Of a DNA stretch of 64,000 bases, positions 54,240 through 63,192 are shown one piece after another. This DNA is from Fen-178 sp963722575 (GTDB lineage Bacteria; Acidobacteriota; Terriglobia; Bryobacterales; Bryobacteraceae). The stretch lies in assembly GCA_963722575.1 (NCBI GenBank), contig CAVRNR010000004.1, positions 62,001 through 126,000 of the forward strand. Direction: 5' to 3'. A program made the position numbers and the translations under genes. The notes under the pieces were generated by a model. The model was not told the origin of the DNA and made no database searches. It was given only the letters and a program-made list of their open reading frames with translations. The first letter of the stretch is position 1; each line of letters opens with the position of its first letter.

Positions 54240-56071
54240 GGCAGGCCCGCCGCCACGATCTGCGCGATGTCCAGCAGCTTGGGCGGCGCTTCGGCCAGCG
54301 CGCCGAGTGCGTCGCGGAACATCGACTGGCAGAAGGGACAGGCGGTGCCAATCGTCCGCGCGCCCGTGGCCACCAGCTCTTCGGCGCGCTCCACGTTGAT
54401 GCGCTGGCCCTTCTCCTCGCCCAGGAACATCTGGCCGCCGCCGGCGCCGCAACAGAAGGAGCGCTCGCGCGCGCGGCGCGGGTCCACCACTTCGGCGAAA
54501 CGCGCCATCGCCTGCCGCGGCTCGTCGTATACGTTGCGGTAACGGCCCAGGTAGCAGGGGTCGTGAAAGACCACTTTCCCGGAGCGCGCCCCGGCTTGTC
54601 CCAACGGCAAGCGGGCCAACAGCTCGCTGTGATGCTCGATCTCGAACGTGGCGCCGTACTCCCGCCAGTCCGTGCCGATGGTGCGCACGCAATGCGGGCA
54701 GATGGAGACCATCCTGCCCACCCCGGCCGCGCGCAGGGTTTCGATATTGGCCCCGGCGAGTTGGGAGGCGGCCAGGTCGTTGCCCAGGCGGCGCGCCGCG
54801 TCGCCGGTACATTTTTCCTTGCGCAGCACGCCGAACGTCACACCCGCGTGGCGCAGCACGCGCGCCAGGGCCAGCACCGTCTCGCGGCCTTGCGGGTCGT
54901 ATGCGCCCATGCAGCCCAGCCACAGGCAGTAGGCCTGCGTGCCATCGTAAATCGGCAGCCCATTCTTCTCGATGAAGCTCTGGCGCTCGCCGGCGGGGAA
55001 GCCGAAAACGTTCCCGGTGCGCTCGAGGTTCAGGAACAGCCGGGCGCCGCGCTCGTCTTCCCACTGGCCGGTGTTCACGGCGGCGCGCCGCAGTCCCACG
55101 ATCGCCGGCAGGTGCTGGATGCCCACCGGACACTGAAACTCGCAGGCGCCGCAAGTGGTGCACTGGAAGACGGCCTCTTCGGAAATGTGCCGGCCCAGCA
55201 GCGCGGTTTCGCCGGCCGGTCCGAATTCGTCGAGGTAGCCGCGCAGGCCGAGAATGATCTCCTTGGGGTTGAGGACCTTCCCCGTGTTGAAGGCGGGGCA
55301 ATGCTCCGTGCAACGGCCGCATTCCACGCAGGTGTGGGCTTGGAGGGCGTCGATGCGGGTGATGTCCTTGCCGGCCGAGAGGCCGAAATCCTCGTCGCCT
55401 TCTAGCGGCGGAATGCGGCTGAAGCCGGCGCGCCGCAGAAACACCGTCGCGGGGCTGAGCGCCAGGTGCAGGTGTTTGGTGTGGGGAATCAGCGGCAGGA
55501 AAATCGCCAGCGCCAGCGTGTGCGCCCACCAGTTGGCCTTGCCCGCGAGCGTGACCGGCGGAAGCCACAGGCCGCCGAGCCAGGTTGCCATCAACAAAAA
55601 GATCAGCAGCGCGACGACGCCCGATTCCGGCGACAATTCCCCGAGCCACACCGGGCGCACGAAGAAGCGGCGGATGAACAGGCTCGATATGGCCACCGCC
55701 ACGGCTACGGCCCACACCGCTACGAACCCGAGATAGAACCTTCCAAAAGCGGTTTCACCGGAGAGAAAGCGCGCGCCGAACGCCGACGCGAAATGATTAA
55801 CAGTGACCAGCGCGAAGGCGCAGAAACCCCAGAAGACGAATGCGTGGGCCAGGCCGGGCAGGGGCCGCTGGCCGATCACCTTCGCTTGCGCCAGCACCTC
55901 CCAAAGAAACTGGCGGATGCGCGGGCCCAGCGGCGCCACCTCGAAATCGGGCGTGGCGCGCGCGCCGCGGATGGCCTCGAGCACCTTGCGCAATCGCACC
56001 CAGAACAGCGTCAGAGACGCGGCCATCAGCGCGATCAGCACGGACCGTTCGATCCACGACGCGTCGGTCAT
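54236..56071 (-). CDS. Membrane-bound Fe-S oxidoreductase (HdrD/GlcF-like with NarI-like membrane domain)
   Basis: 611 aa. The first 220 residues carry several hydrophobic helices with His residues, like the NarI/HdrE cytochrome-type domain. Two 4Fe-4S ferredoxin motifs follow: CVECGRCTEHCP (about residue 248) and CTTCGACEFQCP (about 305). Then come two Cys-rich CCG domains: WLGCMGAYDPQG, CPHCVRTIG, HDPCYLGRYRN, SFCCGAGGGQMF and CPFCQSM. Such proteins move electrons between quinones and soluble flavoproteins such as ETF or lactate/glycolate dehydrogenases. No such partner gene is adjacent. Its stop lies in a repeat. Confidence 0.85.
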   Translation of the reverse strand: MTDASWIERSVLIALMAASLTLFWVRLRKVLEAIRGARATPDFEVAPLGPRIRQFLWEVLAQAKVIGQRPLPGLAHAFVFWGFCAFALVTVNHFASAFGARFLSGETAFGRFYLGFVAVWAVAVAVAISSLFIRRFFVRPVWLGELSPESGVVALLIFLLMATWLGGLWLPPVTLAGKANWWAHTLALAIFLPLIPHTKHLHLALSPATVFLRRAGFSRIPPLEGDEDFGLSAGKDITRIDALQAHTCVECGRCTEHCPAFNTGKVLNPKEIILGLRGYLDEFGPAGETALLGRHISEEAVFQCTTCGACEFQCPVGIQHLPAIVGLRRAAVNTGQWEDERGARLFLNLERTGNVFGFPAGERQSFIEKNGLPIYDGTQAYCLWLGCMGAYDPQGRETVLALARVLRHAGVTFGVLRKEKCTGDAARRLGNDLAASQLAGANIETLRAAGVGRMVSICPHCVRTIGTDWREYGATFEIEHHSELLARLPLGQAGARSGKVVFHDPCYLGRYRNVYDEPRQAMARFAEVVDPRRARERSFCCGAGGGQMFLGEEKGQRINVERAEELVATGARTIGTACPFCQSMFRDALGALAEAPPKLLDIAQIVAAGLP

Positions 56072-56101
56072 ATTAGCTAGAATAGGGCTTTCGGAGGATA
56101 C

Positions 56102-57046
56102 TTGCGCATCGTTGTTTCAGGGGCCGCGGGATTCATTGGGTCGCACATGTGCGACCGTCTTCTGGCGGATGGCCACAGCGTGGTGGCCCTGGATAATTTT
56201 CTGACGGGCAACCGCCGCAACCTGGCCCATCTCGAAGGTCAGCCGCGGTTCCGTTTTCTCGAGCGGGACATCACGCAACCTTTCTCCATCGAGGGGCCCG
56301 TCGATGGTGTGGTGCATATGGCTTCTCCGGCCAGCCCCAAGGACTATCTGGAGCATCCCATCGAAACGCTGGACGTGGGCTCCATCGGCACGCGCCGCAT
56401 GTTGGAGCTGGCTCGCGAAAACCGCGCGCGATACCTGGTCACTTCCACGTCGGAATGCTACGGCGACCCGCTGGTCCATCCGCAGGTGGAGACCTACTGG
56501 GGCAACGTGAACCCGGTGGGGCCGCGCTCCTGCTACGACGAAAGCAAGCGTTTCACCGAAGCCCTCACCATGGCGTATCACCGCAAGCACGGCGTGCGCA
56601 CGAACATCGCGCGCATCTTCAATACGTACGGCCCGCGCATGAAGCTGGACGACGGCCGCGTGGTGCCGGCGTTCATGGACCAGGCCCTGCGCGGGCAGCC
56701 CCTCACGGTCTTCGGCGACGGTTCGCAAACGCGCAGCTTCTGTTACGTGAGCGACATGGTGGAGGGGCTGTGCCGGCTGATGCTCTCCGAGGAGCGCTAC
56801 CCGGTGAATCTGGGGAATCCGAACGAGATGACGATTCTGGAATTCGCCGAACGCATCCGCCGCATGACCGGAAGCCAGCCGGAGATCGTGTTCCAGCCGC
56901 TGCCCGAGGACGACCCCAAGCAGCGCCGCCCCGATATCGCGAAGGCGCGCGCGCTGCTCGGGTGGGAGCCGCGCGTGCCGCTGGAGGAGGGGCTGCGCCT
57001 CACGGTGGAGTATTTCAGCGGGCTGCAAGCCGCCTCTGTGGTGTAA
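56102..57046 (+). CDS. UDP-glucuronate decarboxylase (UDP-xylose synthase) family
   Basis: 314 aa extended SDR sugar-nucleotide enzyme. NAD motif GAAGFIGSHMCDRLL, the catalytic YDESKRFTEA (YxxxK), TSTSECYGDP, and the UXS/ArnA-type RIFNTYGPRMKLDDGRVVPA. It should convert UDP-glucuronate to UDP-xylose; a related dTDP-glucose dehydratase activity is less likely because of the MKLDDGRVVP segment. The start is TTG at 56102 with GGAGGA 5-6 nt upstream; no earlier ATG or GTG fits. Confidence 0.88.
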   Translation: MRIVVSGAAGFIGSHMCDRLLADGHSVVALDNFLTGNRRNLAHLEGQPRFRFLERDITQPFSIEGPVDGVVHMASPASPKDYLEHPIETLDVGSIGTRRMLELARENRARYLVTSTSECYGDPLVHPQVETYWGNVNPVGPRSCYDESKRFTEALTMAYHRKHGVRTNIARIFNTYGPRMKLDDGRVVPAFMDQALRGQPLTVFGDGSQTRSFCYVSDMVEGLCRLMLSEERYPVNLGNPNEMTILEFAERIRRMTGSQPEIVFQPLPEDDPKQRRPDIAKARALLGWEPRVPLEEGLRLTVEYFSGLQAASVV

Positions 57047-57076
57047 AGCACAGTTTCCGCTACACTGGTGAATGGC

Positions 57077-57165
57077 GCCCGGGTGGCGAAACAGGCAGAC
57101 GCAAAGGACTTAAAATCCTTTTCCCGGCAACGGGAGTGCGGGTTCGATTCCCGCCCCGGGCACCA
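57077..57165 (+). tRNA. tRNA-Leu (TAA)
   Basis: Begins GCCCGGGTGGCGAAACAGGC, a class II tRNA with a long variable arm (TTCCCGGCAACGGGAG region). The anticodon stem AAGGA/TCCTT encloses loop CTTAAAA with anticodon TAA. The T arm is GCGGGTTCGATTCCCGC and the acceptor closes with CCCGGGC, A, and encoded CCA. Confidence 0.96.
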
Positions 57166-57304
57166 GGCAGTTTACTAGACCACCTCCATCCAGTTAGAAT
57201 GTAACTAGCAGCCGCCGGAAGGCCCAATGGTACCGGCGAGTGCTTGCCATCGGGGGGATCCCGCAAGGCACGATTTTCGACAACAAATCCGGGAGGTGTT
57301 GTTT

Positions 57305-58780
57305 ATGGATCGAAGATGTTTCCTGAGGTCTCTGGCCGTGGCTCCGGCTGCCGGTCTGGTGAATGTTCCTTTCTTGCTGACGCGGGAGGCCTTGGCGCAG
57401 CAGCGGGGCGGCGGCATGGGTATGCCCCCGGCCGAACCCTTCAAGCCCACGGATGCGTCCAACAGCCCCATCGGTGTCGCGAAGGGAATCCATCCGGGCA
57501 GAGTGGTGTGGGCGCAGGACGCGAAGGCGACCAGTTGGGATGGCACGGCCGGGCACTGGTGGGACGATGCCAATACCAACGAAAAAGTGGTGCAGGGCAT
57601 GACTTCCCGGATGGTCCGGGATCTGACTGGCAGTAAAAACGATAAACAGGCCTGGGACGCCCTGTTCCGGAGCTTCAATGAGACGCGGAAGATGGGGAAC
57701 TCCGGCTACCGTCCCGGAGAGGTGATCGCCATCAAGATCAACTGCAACCAGGACCGCTCCCCCGAGTGGGGAACGCCGCAGGTCATGCCGGCGGGCGGGC
57801 CGCGGGGCGGCGGGCCTCCCAACGCGGCGCGGGGCGGGGGAGACCGGGGTGGCGAACGTCCCGCGGGTGCTCGGGGCGGCGGCATGCCCAGGGGACCGCT
57901 CAATGGGTTGCCGAGCCCGCAAGCCATCGAGGTCCTGGTGACCCAACTGATCGAAGCGGGCGGGGTGCGCGGCGAAGATATCATGATCTACGATGTCACC
58001 GGCGGGCGCAATGTCGGCCAGCCCATTTTCACCAGGATCAGGGCGAATTCCAATCCTCAGTTCCAGGCCGTGAAGTTCCTGGTGGGCACCGACTTTGACG
58101 AGGGTGGGCGGCTCTCCGCCACGCCCGACATGGCGAACCCGATTCAATTCTCCAAAGCGGGTGTGCCGGTGGGCTATCTGGCGCATCGGGTGACTGCGGC
58201 CAAGTACATGATCAACATGGCGCTGCTGAGGCCCCACGGAATGGCCGGCGTCACACTGACCGGCAAGAATCATTTCGGCTCCGTGTACTTCCCGAACGAT
58301 GGCGGCTGGTCGCCCAGGACGCTGCACAGTAACGTGTTACGCAGTCTGCCCGAGGGATCTTACAACGCCCTGGTGGACCTGATGGGGCACCGGGACCTGG
58401 GCGGCAAGACCATGCTCTACATGCTGGACGGCCTGTATACGGCCGAGCAGAATGAAGGCAACGTCTTTAAGTGGGCCTCCTTCGGCGACCACTGGGCTTC
58501 CACCCTGATGGCGTCCCAGGACCCCGTGGCGATCGACTCCGTGGGCATCGACGCCCTGAGTAACGAGCCGCGGGCGACCCAGCTTCGTGGCACCGCGGAC
58601 AATTACCTGCACGAGGCCGCGCTGGCCGCGAAGCCCCCGTCCGGCACGGTGTACAATCCCAACCAGACCGGCGTGCTGGCCAGCCTCGGCGTACACGAGC
58701 ATTGGAACAACGGCACCGACAAGAAGTACTCGCGCAACCTGGGCCGCAAGGAAGGCATCGAGCTGATCCTCGCGGGCTAA
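57305..58780 (+). CDS. Tat-exported DUF362 domain protein
   Basis: 491 aa from ATG 57305, with GGGAGG upstream; Tat signal MDRRCFLRSLAVAPAAGLVN. The DUF362 pattern is seen: EVIAIKINCNQDRSPEWGTP, EDIMIYDVTGGRNVG, YMINMALLRPHGMAGVTLTG, KNHFGSVY and SQDPVAIDSVGIDAL. A low-complexity Gly/Pro/Arg insert lies at about residues 160-197. DUF362 proteins have unknown or uncertain enzymatic roles; the CxxC ferredoxin tail of some members is absent. It follows tRNA-Leu and is followed directly by a palindrome. Confidence 0.85.
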   Translation: MDRRCFLRSLAVAPAAGLVNVPFLLTREALAQQRGGGMGMPPAEPFKPTDASNSPIGVAKGIHPGRVVWAQDAKATSWDGTAGHWWDDANTNEKVVQGMTSRMVRDLTGSKNDKQAWDALFRSFNETRKMGNSGYRPGEVIAIKINCNQDRSPEWGTPQVMPAGGPRGGGPPNAARGGGDRGGERPAGARGGGMPRGPLNGLPSPQAIEVLVTQLIEAGGVRGEDIMIYDVTGGRNVGQPIFTRIRANSNPQFQAVKFLVGTDFDEGGRLSATPDMANPIQFSKAGVPVGYLAHRVTAAKYMINMALLRPHGMAGVTLTGKNHFGSVYFPNDGGWSPRTLHSNVLRSLPEGSYNALVDLMGHRDLGGKTMLYMLDGLYTAEQNEGNVFKWASFGDHWASTLMASQDPVAIDSVGIDALSNEPRATQLRGTADNYLHEAALAAKPPSGTVYNPNQTGVLASLGVHEHWNNGTDKKYSRNLGRKEGIELILAG

Positions 58781-58784
58781 ACAT

Positions 58785-58826
58785 GTAGCGCCGGGCCCAT
58801 GGGGTGCCCCATGGGCCCGGCGCTAC
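58785..58826. terminator. Perfect 20-bp palindrome between convergent genes (repeat family D)
   Basis: Arms 58785-58804 and 58807-58826 (GTAGCGCCGGGCCCATGGGG and its complement) surround a 2-nt loop. It starts 4 bp after the DUF362 stop, and its other end supplies the TAG stop of the convergent kinase gene. Likely acts as a bidirectional 3'-end hairpin. Confidence 0.8.
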
Positions 58827-61800
58827 TTATCCAACACCTCGCGCACTTTTTGCGCCAGCTCGACGGGCGAAAAAGGCTTTCTGAGGAACGCGGTCTCCTT
58901 CTTGACGCCCTCCTTCAAGACAACGTCCTGCGTGTGACCGGACAGGAAAATGACCTTGATGCCAGGCCGCAGCTTGAGGGCGCCTTGGACCAGTTCGCGT
59001 CCACCGAGTTCCGGCATCACCACATCGGTCACCAGCAGATCGATGGGGCCTGGGTGAATTTCGCACAACGCCAGACCTTCGCGTCCATTGCGGGCGTCGA
59101 GAACCACGTACCCGCTGGCCTCCAGAATCGTTCGGCCTAGCTTGCGGACCGAGTCCTCATCCTCCACCATGAGCACGACTTCGGAGCCCTTCGGCGCTTT
59201 GGCGAGGCCGCCGGCCGGCCCCGGTCCCTTCTCCAGCGCCTCGGCCACCGCCGGCAGGAAGATCTGGAAGGTGGTCCCATGGCCCAGTTCGGACCGGCAA
59301 CGAATGGCGCCTCCGCATTGCTCGACGATCCCCAGAACCGTGGCCAGCCCCAGGCCCGTTCCTTTGCCGGTCTCCTTGGTGGTGAAGAACAGCTCGAAGA
59401 TGTGGGCCTGCATTTCCGCGTCCATGCCGACCCCGGTGTCGCGCACGGCCATCGTCACGTAGCGCCCCGGCGCCAGGTCTTGCCCGGGGGCATCGGCCTC
59501 CGTCAGGATCGCGTTGGCCGTCTCAATGGCCAGCGTGCCGCCCTCCGGCATGGCATCTCTGGCGTTCAAAGCGAGGTTCATGATGGTGCGGCCGATTTCG
59601 CCGGGGTCGGCCCTCACTTGCCACAGGCCGGGCGCGCAATTGACAACCACCTTGATCCGTTCACCGACCAGGCGGCGCAGCATTCTCTCGAAGTCCCTGA
59701 CGATGACGTTCAGGTCCAGTACCTTGGGTTGCAGCACTTGCCGCCGGCTGAACGACAGCAACTGTTGCGTGAGTGCGGCCGCCTTCTCGCCGGCGGTCTT
59801 GATTTCCAGCACCTGTTGGCGGGCGGGCGGGTTGCCGGCTAGCGTATCCTGAAGCAGGTCGCTGTAGCCGATGATGGCCGTGAGCAGGTTATTGAAGTCG
59901 TGCGCGATGCCGCCCGCCAGCCTGCCGACGGCCTCCATCTTCTGGGACTGGCGAACATGCTCCTCGCTTCTGTGGAGGGCATCCTGGGCCAGCCGGCGCT
60001 CGGTAATGTCGTCCACCGCCAGCAGGATCATGCCGAGATGATGGATGCGGCATCCCCCCAACACGAGGGTTCTGTGCCCGACAGTTGGAAGATCCGGCTC
60101 GACTTCGAAGTCCGGGAAGGAGGTGCCGCCCTGTAGCAGGCTGTCGAGCGAATCCCGCAGGCCGGGAAAGTCCCAACTGCCGCCCGATAGCGCATAGACC
60201 ACCTGGCCCTCGGCTTCCGGTGCCGGCACTTGAAACGCCTGGCAGAAAGACTGGTTGGCCATCCTGATCCGTAACTGGGTATCCAGCACCAGCAAGGGCT
60301 GCCGAACGGTTTCGACGATGGACATGGCGAAGTCGCGCGCCTGCGTGAGCGCCGCGTTCTTGGCCTCCAGCTCTTCGTTGACCGAGATCAGTTCCTGGTT
60401 GGTGGATTGCAATTCTTCCTTGGTGGTCTCCAGTTCCTCGTTGAGGCTCTGCAGCTCCTCGTTGGCCGAAAGCGCCTCCTCTGTGGTGTTCTGGCTTTCT
60501 TCCCGGGATGTCTGCTGCTCTTCGATCACCGAGAGCAACCGCTGCTTGGCGTCGGCCAGTTGCTGTTTCAGCCTGGAGATCTGGCGGTCCCGGAGAGCGC
60601 CTTTCGGAAGTGCATCCGGCGGTTCGGTCTGGAGTCCGGCGGCGCCCGGCACGGGTTCGAAAAGGACCAGCGTCGACCGCCTTCGACCGGCGCGCAACGG
60701 CACCACCTCCACGTTCCACTCGCCGGCGATTCCATCGTGTTCGCAGGGCACGCGCTCCCGCCGCGCCGGCTCGCCGCTCCGCCACACCTGCCGGATCAGC
60801 TTTTCGACTTCCAGAGACAGCCCCGTATCCGGGATCAGCTTCATCAGATTGAAGCTCACCTTTCCAATCGGCAGCTTGAGGCAGGGGCTGGCCTTGCCTC
60901 GAATCTCGATCACCTCCAGGTTCTCGTCCACCACCACTCCGGCCGGGCTGTACCTCGACAGGAGTATGCGATCGACCTCTATTTGCACGTCCGAGCCGTT
61001 CCACAATGGCGGGGCCATAAGGGTGCTGCCGTCCGCCGCCGTCTCCCGGCGCGACCCGCGGCCGGCCGCATGAAACACGCGCGGCTTCCTCGCCGTTTCC
61101 CGCTTGGCATAGATCCGGTGCTCGCGGTCCACCAACGAAAACAGGTCGCCGGACCCCGCCCTTTCCGATGGGCCCAACATGAGAAACCCGGTTGGCTTGA
61201 GCGCGTAATGGAACAGCGGGATAATGCTCGTCTGCACGCTTCCCAGGTAGATCAGCAGGTTGCGGCAACTGATCAAATCCAACTTGGAAAATGGCGGATC
61301 GTCGATCAGGTTATGCCTCGTGAAGACGCACATCTCACGCAGGTTCTTGCCGACCTGGTAGCCGCCGCCTTCGATCTTCGTGAAACAGCGGTTCAGGCGT
61401 TCCGGGGTGAGGTCCGCCGCAATGTTCTCCAGGTACCTGCCGCCGCGGGTCTTTTCGATGGCCGCCAGGCTCACATCGGAGGCGAAGATCTGCACCGGAA
61501 AAGCGGCGCCCGTTTCCTTCAGGTATTCCTGCAACGATATGGCAATCGAGAAAGCCTCTTCTCCCGTGGCGCAACCCGGCACCCAGACGCGGATCGGCGC
61601 GTTCGCGGGCCGGCCCTGGAGGATGCGCGGAAAGACGACCCTCTTCAAGCTCTCGAACGATCCCGGATGGCGGAAGAAGCTGGTCACGGCAATCAGCAAA
61701 TCCCGCTCCAGAGCCGCCGGCTCATCGGGATCGTTCTCCAGGCACTTGTAGTACTCCGCCAGGCTGCCGATATTGTGCAAGGCGAGGCGTCGCAGAATGC

Positions 61801-62560
61801 GGCGCTTGACCATGGTCTCCCGGTACAGCGAAAAGTCGATGCCGGTGGCCCCGTGCAGAATGGCCAGGATGGCGTTGTACCGCTCTTTGTCGCCGGCCGG
61901 CGTTCGCCCCTCTGCCGCGGATGCGGAATCCGCGATATAAGGGTGCCGGCCAATTCTCTGGAGCTCCGCGGCAATGCGTTCGGGCGGCAGGACGAAATCC
62001 ACGCGGCCGGTGGCCGCGGCCGCCCGCGGCATGGTGGCGAACTCCGCGCTGGCCGGGTCCTGCGCAAATGTCACGCCGCCCGCGGCTTTGACGGCTTCGA
62101 TTCCCGCCGAGCCGTCCGAACCCGTACCGGAAAGGATCGCGCCGATGGCCCCGCTTCCACACTCCTCGGCCAGCGACCGCAGGAACCGGTCGATGGGCAT
62201 GTGGAGTCCCGGCGTTGGCGTGCGGGGAGCCAGCCGCAGCGCCCCTCGTGCCATGGTCACATCGGCGTTGGCCGGAATGACGTATACGTGGTTGGCCTCC
62301 ACCGGCATGCCGTCGGCCGCCTCGCTGACCGGCATGGCGGTGGCTCGCGCCAGGATCTCGGCCAACATGCTGTGGTGCTGTGGGTCGAGATGCTGAACGA
62401 ACACGATGGCCAAGCCGGTGTCGGCGGGCAAATCGGCGAGCAGAAGCTGGAAGACTTCCAAGCCGCCCGCGGAGGCCCCGATCCCGGCCACCGGAATAAT
62501 CGCCCGGGGCGGTGCGTCCCGTTGGGGCGCCTCGCCGCTGAGTCGCTGGCCCTCGTCCAT
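58823..62560 (-). CDS. CheB-CheR-PAS hybrid histidine kinase with receiver
   Basis: 1245 aa from ATG 62560, chosen for GGAAGG 8 nt upstream. Domains in order: CheB methylesterase (about 20-200; GIGASAGGLEVFQ, VQHLDPQHHS, SGTGSDGSAG keep Ser/His/Asp), CheR methyltransferase (230-490; GCATGEEAFSIAI for SAM), a long Glu-rich coiled coil (around 650-750; SANEELQSLNEELETTKEEL), PAS (760-870), HisKA with GGIAHDFNNLL (His about 885), HATPase (NLALNARDAMPEGG, GTGLGLATVLGIV) and a C-terminal receiver (LLVTDVVMPELGG, KPFSP). It looks catalytically complete. The input signal and output regulator are not in the window. Confidence 0.93.
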   Translation of the reverse strand: MDEGQRLSGEAPQRDAPPRAIIPVAGIGASAGGLEVFQLLLADLPADTGLAIVFVQHLDPQHHSMLAEILARATAMPVSEAADGMPVEANHVYVIPANADVTMARGALRLAPRTPTPGLHMPIDRFLRSLAEECGSGAIGAILSGTGSDGSAGIEAVKAAGGVTFAQDPASAEFATMPRAAAATGRVDFVLPPERIAAELQRIGRHPYIADSASAAEGRTPAGDKERYNAILAILHGATGIDFSLYRETMVKRRILRRLALHNIGSLAEYYKCLENDPDEPAALERDLLIAVTSFFRHPGSFESLKRVVFPRILQGRPANAPIRVWVPGCATGEEAFSIAISLQEYLKETGAAFPVQIFASDVSLAAIEKTRGGRYLENIAADLTPERLNRCFTKIEGGGYQVGKNLREMCVFTRHNLIDDPPFSKLDLISCRNLLIYLGSVQTSIIPLFHYALKPTGFLMLGPSERAGSGDLFSLVDREHRIYAKRETARKPRVFHAAGRGSRRETAADGSTLMAPPLWNGSDVQIEVDRILLSRYSPAGVVVDENLEVIEIRGKASPCLKLPIGKVSFNLMKLIPDTGLSLEVEKLIRQVWRSGEPARRERVPCEHDGIAGEWNVEVVPLRAGRRRSTLVLFEPVPGAAGLQTEPPDALPKGALRDRQISRLKQQLADAKQRLLSVIEEQQTSREESQNTTEEALSANEELQSLNEELETTKEELQSTNQELISVNEELEAKNAALTQARDFAMSIVETVRQPLLVLDTQLRIRMANQSFCQAFQVPAPEAEGQVVYALSGGSWDFPGLRDSLDSLLQGGTSFPDFEVEPDLPTVGHRTLVLGGCRIHHLGMILLAVDDITERRLAQDALHRSEEHVRQSQKMEAVGRLAGGIAHDFNNLLTAIIGYSDLLQDTLAGNPPARQQVLEIKTAGEKAAALTQQLLSFSRRQVLQPKVLDLNVIVRDFERMLRRLVGERIKVVVNCAPGLWQVRADPGEIGRTIMNLALNARDAMPEGGTLAIETANAILTEADAPGQDLAPGRYVTMAVRDTGVGMDAEMQAHIFELFFTTKETGKGTGLGLATVLGIVEQCGGAIRCRSELGHGTTFQIFLPAVAEALEKGPGPAGGLAKAPKGSEVVLMVEDEDSVRKLGRTILEASGYVVLDARNGREGLALCEIHPGPIDLLVTDVVMPELGGRELVQGALKLRPGIKVIFLSGHTQDVVLKEGVKKETAFLRKPFSPVELAQKVREVLDK

Positions 62561-62725
62561 CACGCCCTTCCTTCGAACCGCAGCGCAATTACAAATGCCA
62601 GTATACGCTTTCAATGCGCTAATTCATACATTTAATTGAATTCGGAAAAAGAAAAGGGGGCGGCACTTGCGACTGCCGCCCCCCATTCCGATCGCCGGAT
62701 GGACCGGTGATTCTCCCGCTGGCCC

Positions 62726-63034
62726 TTACCAGCGTTTGTTTTGCCGCTGGCCGCCGCCGTTGCCGCGGTATCCACCGCCGCCGCGCTCTGCCTTCGGCCG
62801 GGCTTCGTTGATATTCAGGGCTCTGCCGTCGAGTTCCCTGCCATTCAGAGCGGCAATCGCACGCTCCGCTTCGTCATCCGCACTCATTTCCACGAACCCA
62901 AACCCTCTGGCCCGTCCGGTCTCCCGGTCTGTCACGACGCTCACACGATCAACCGTGCCGTACGCCTCGAACATGGATCGAACCGCATCTTCGGTAGCCC
63001 CGAAGCTGAGATTTCCTACGAAAATATTCTTCAC
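62726..63034 (-). CDS. RRM-domain RNA-binding protein
   Basis: 102 aa, a bacterial small RNA-recognition-motif protein. RNP2 is IFVGNL at residues 4-9 and RNP1 is RARGFGFVEM at about 42-51. The C-terminal tail is Gly/Arg-rich (ERGGGGYRGNGGGQRQNKRW), as in cyanobacterial Rbp proteins often induced by cold. It stands alone downstream (minus strand) of the GH88 gene, with a hairpin-free gap to the kinase start. Confidence 0.93.
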   Translation of the reverse strand: MKNIFVGNLSFGATEDAVRSMFEAYGTVDRVSVVTDRETGRARGFGFVEMSADDEAERAIAALNGRELDGRALNINEARPKAERGGGGYRGNGGGQRQNKRW

Positions 63035-63192
63035 TTAAGTCTTCTTTCTGAAATTTGCAGAGCAGCGAATCGCGGGCAGGATAGAACGGTTGTGCCGGGC
63101 TAAGAGATGCTCGAATTAGCGGAACTGCCAAACTACAACCATATGATCGCACAATAGGGGTCGGGGATTCAACGATCGGGGAGCCGGTTGCT

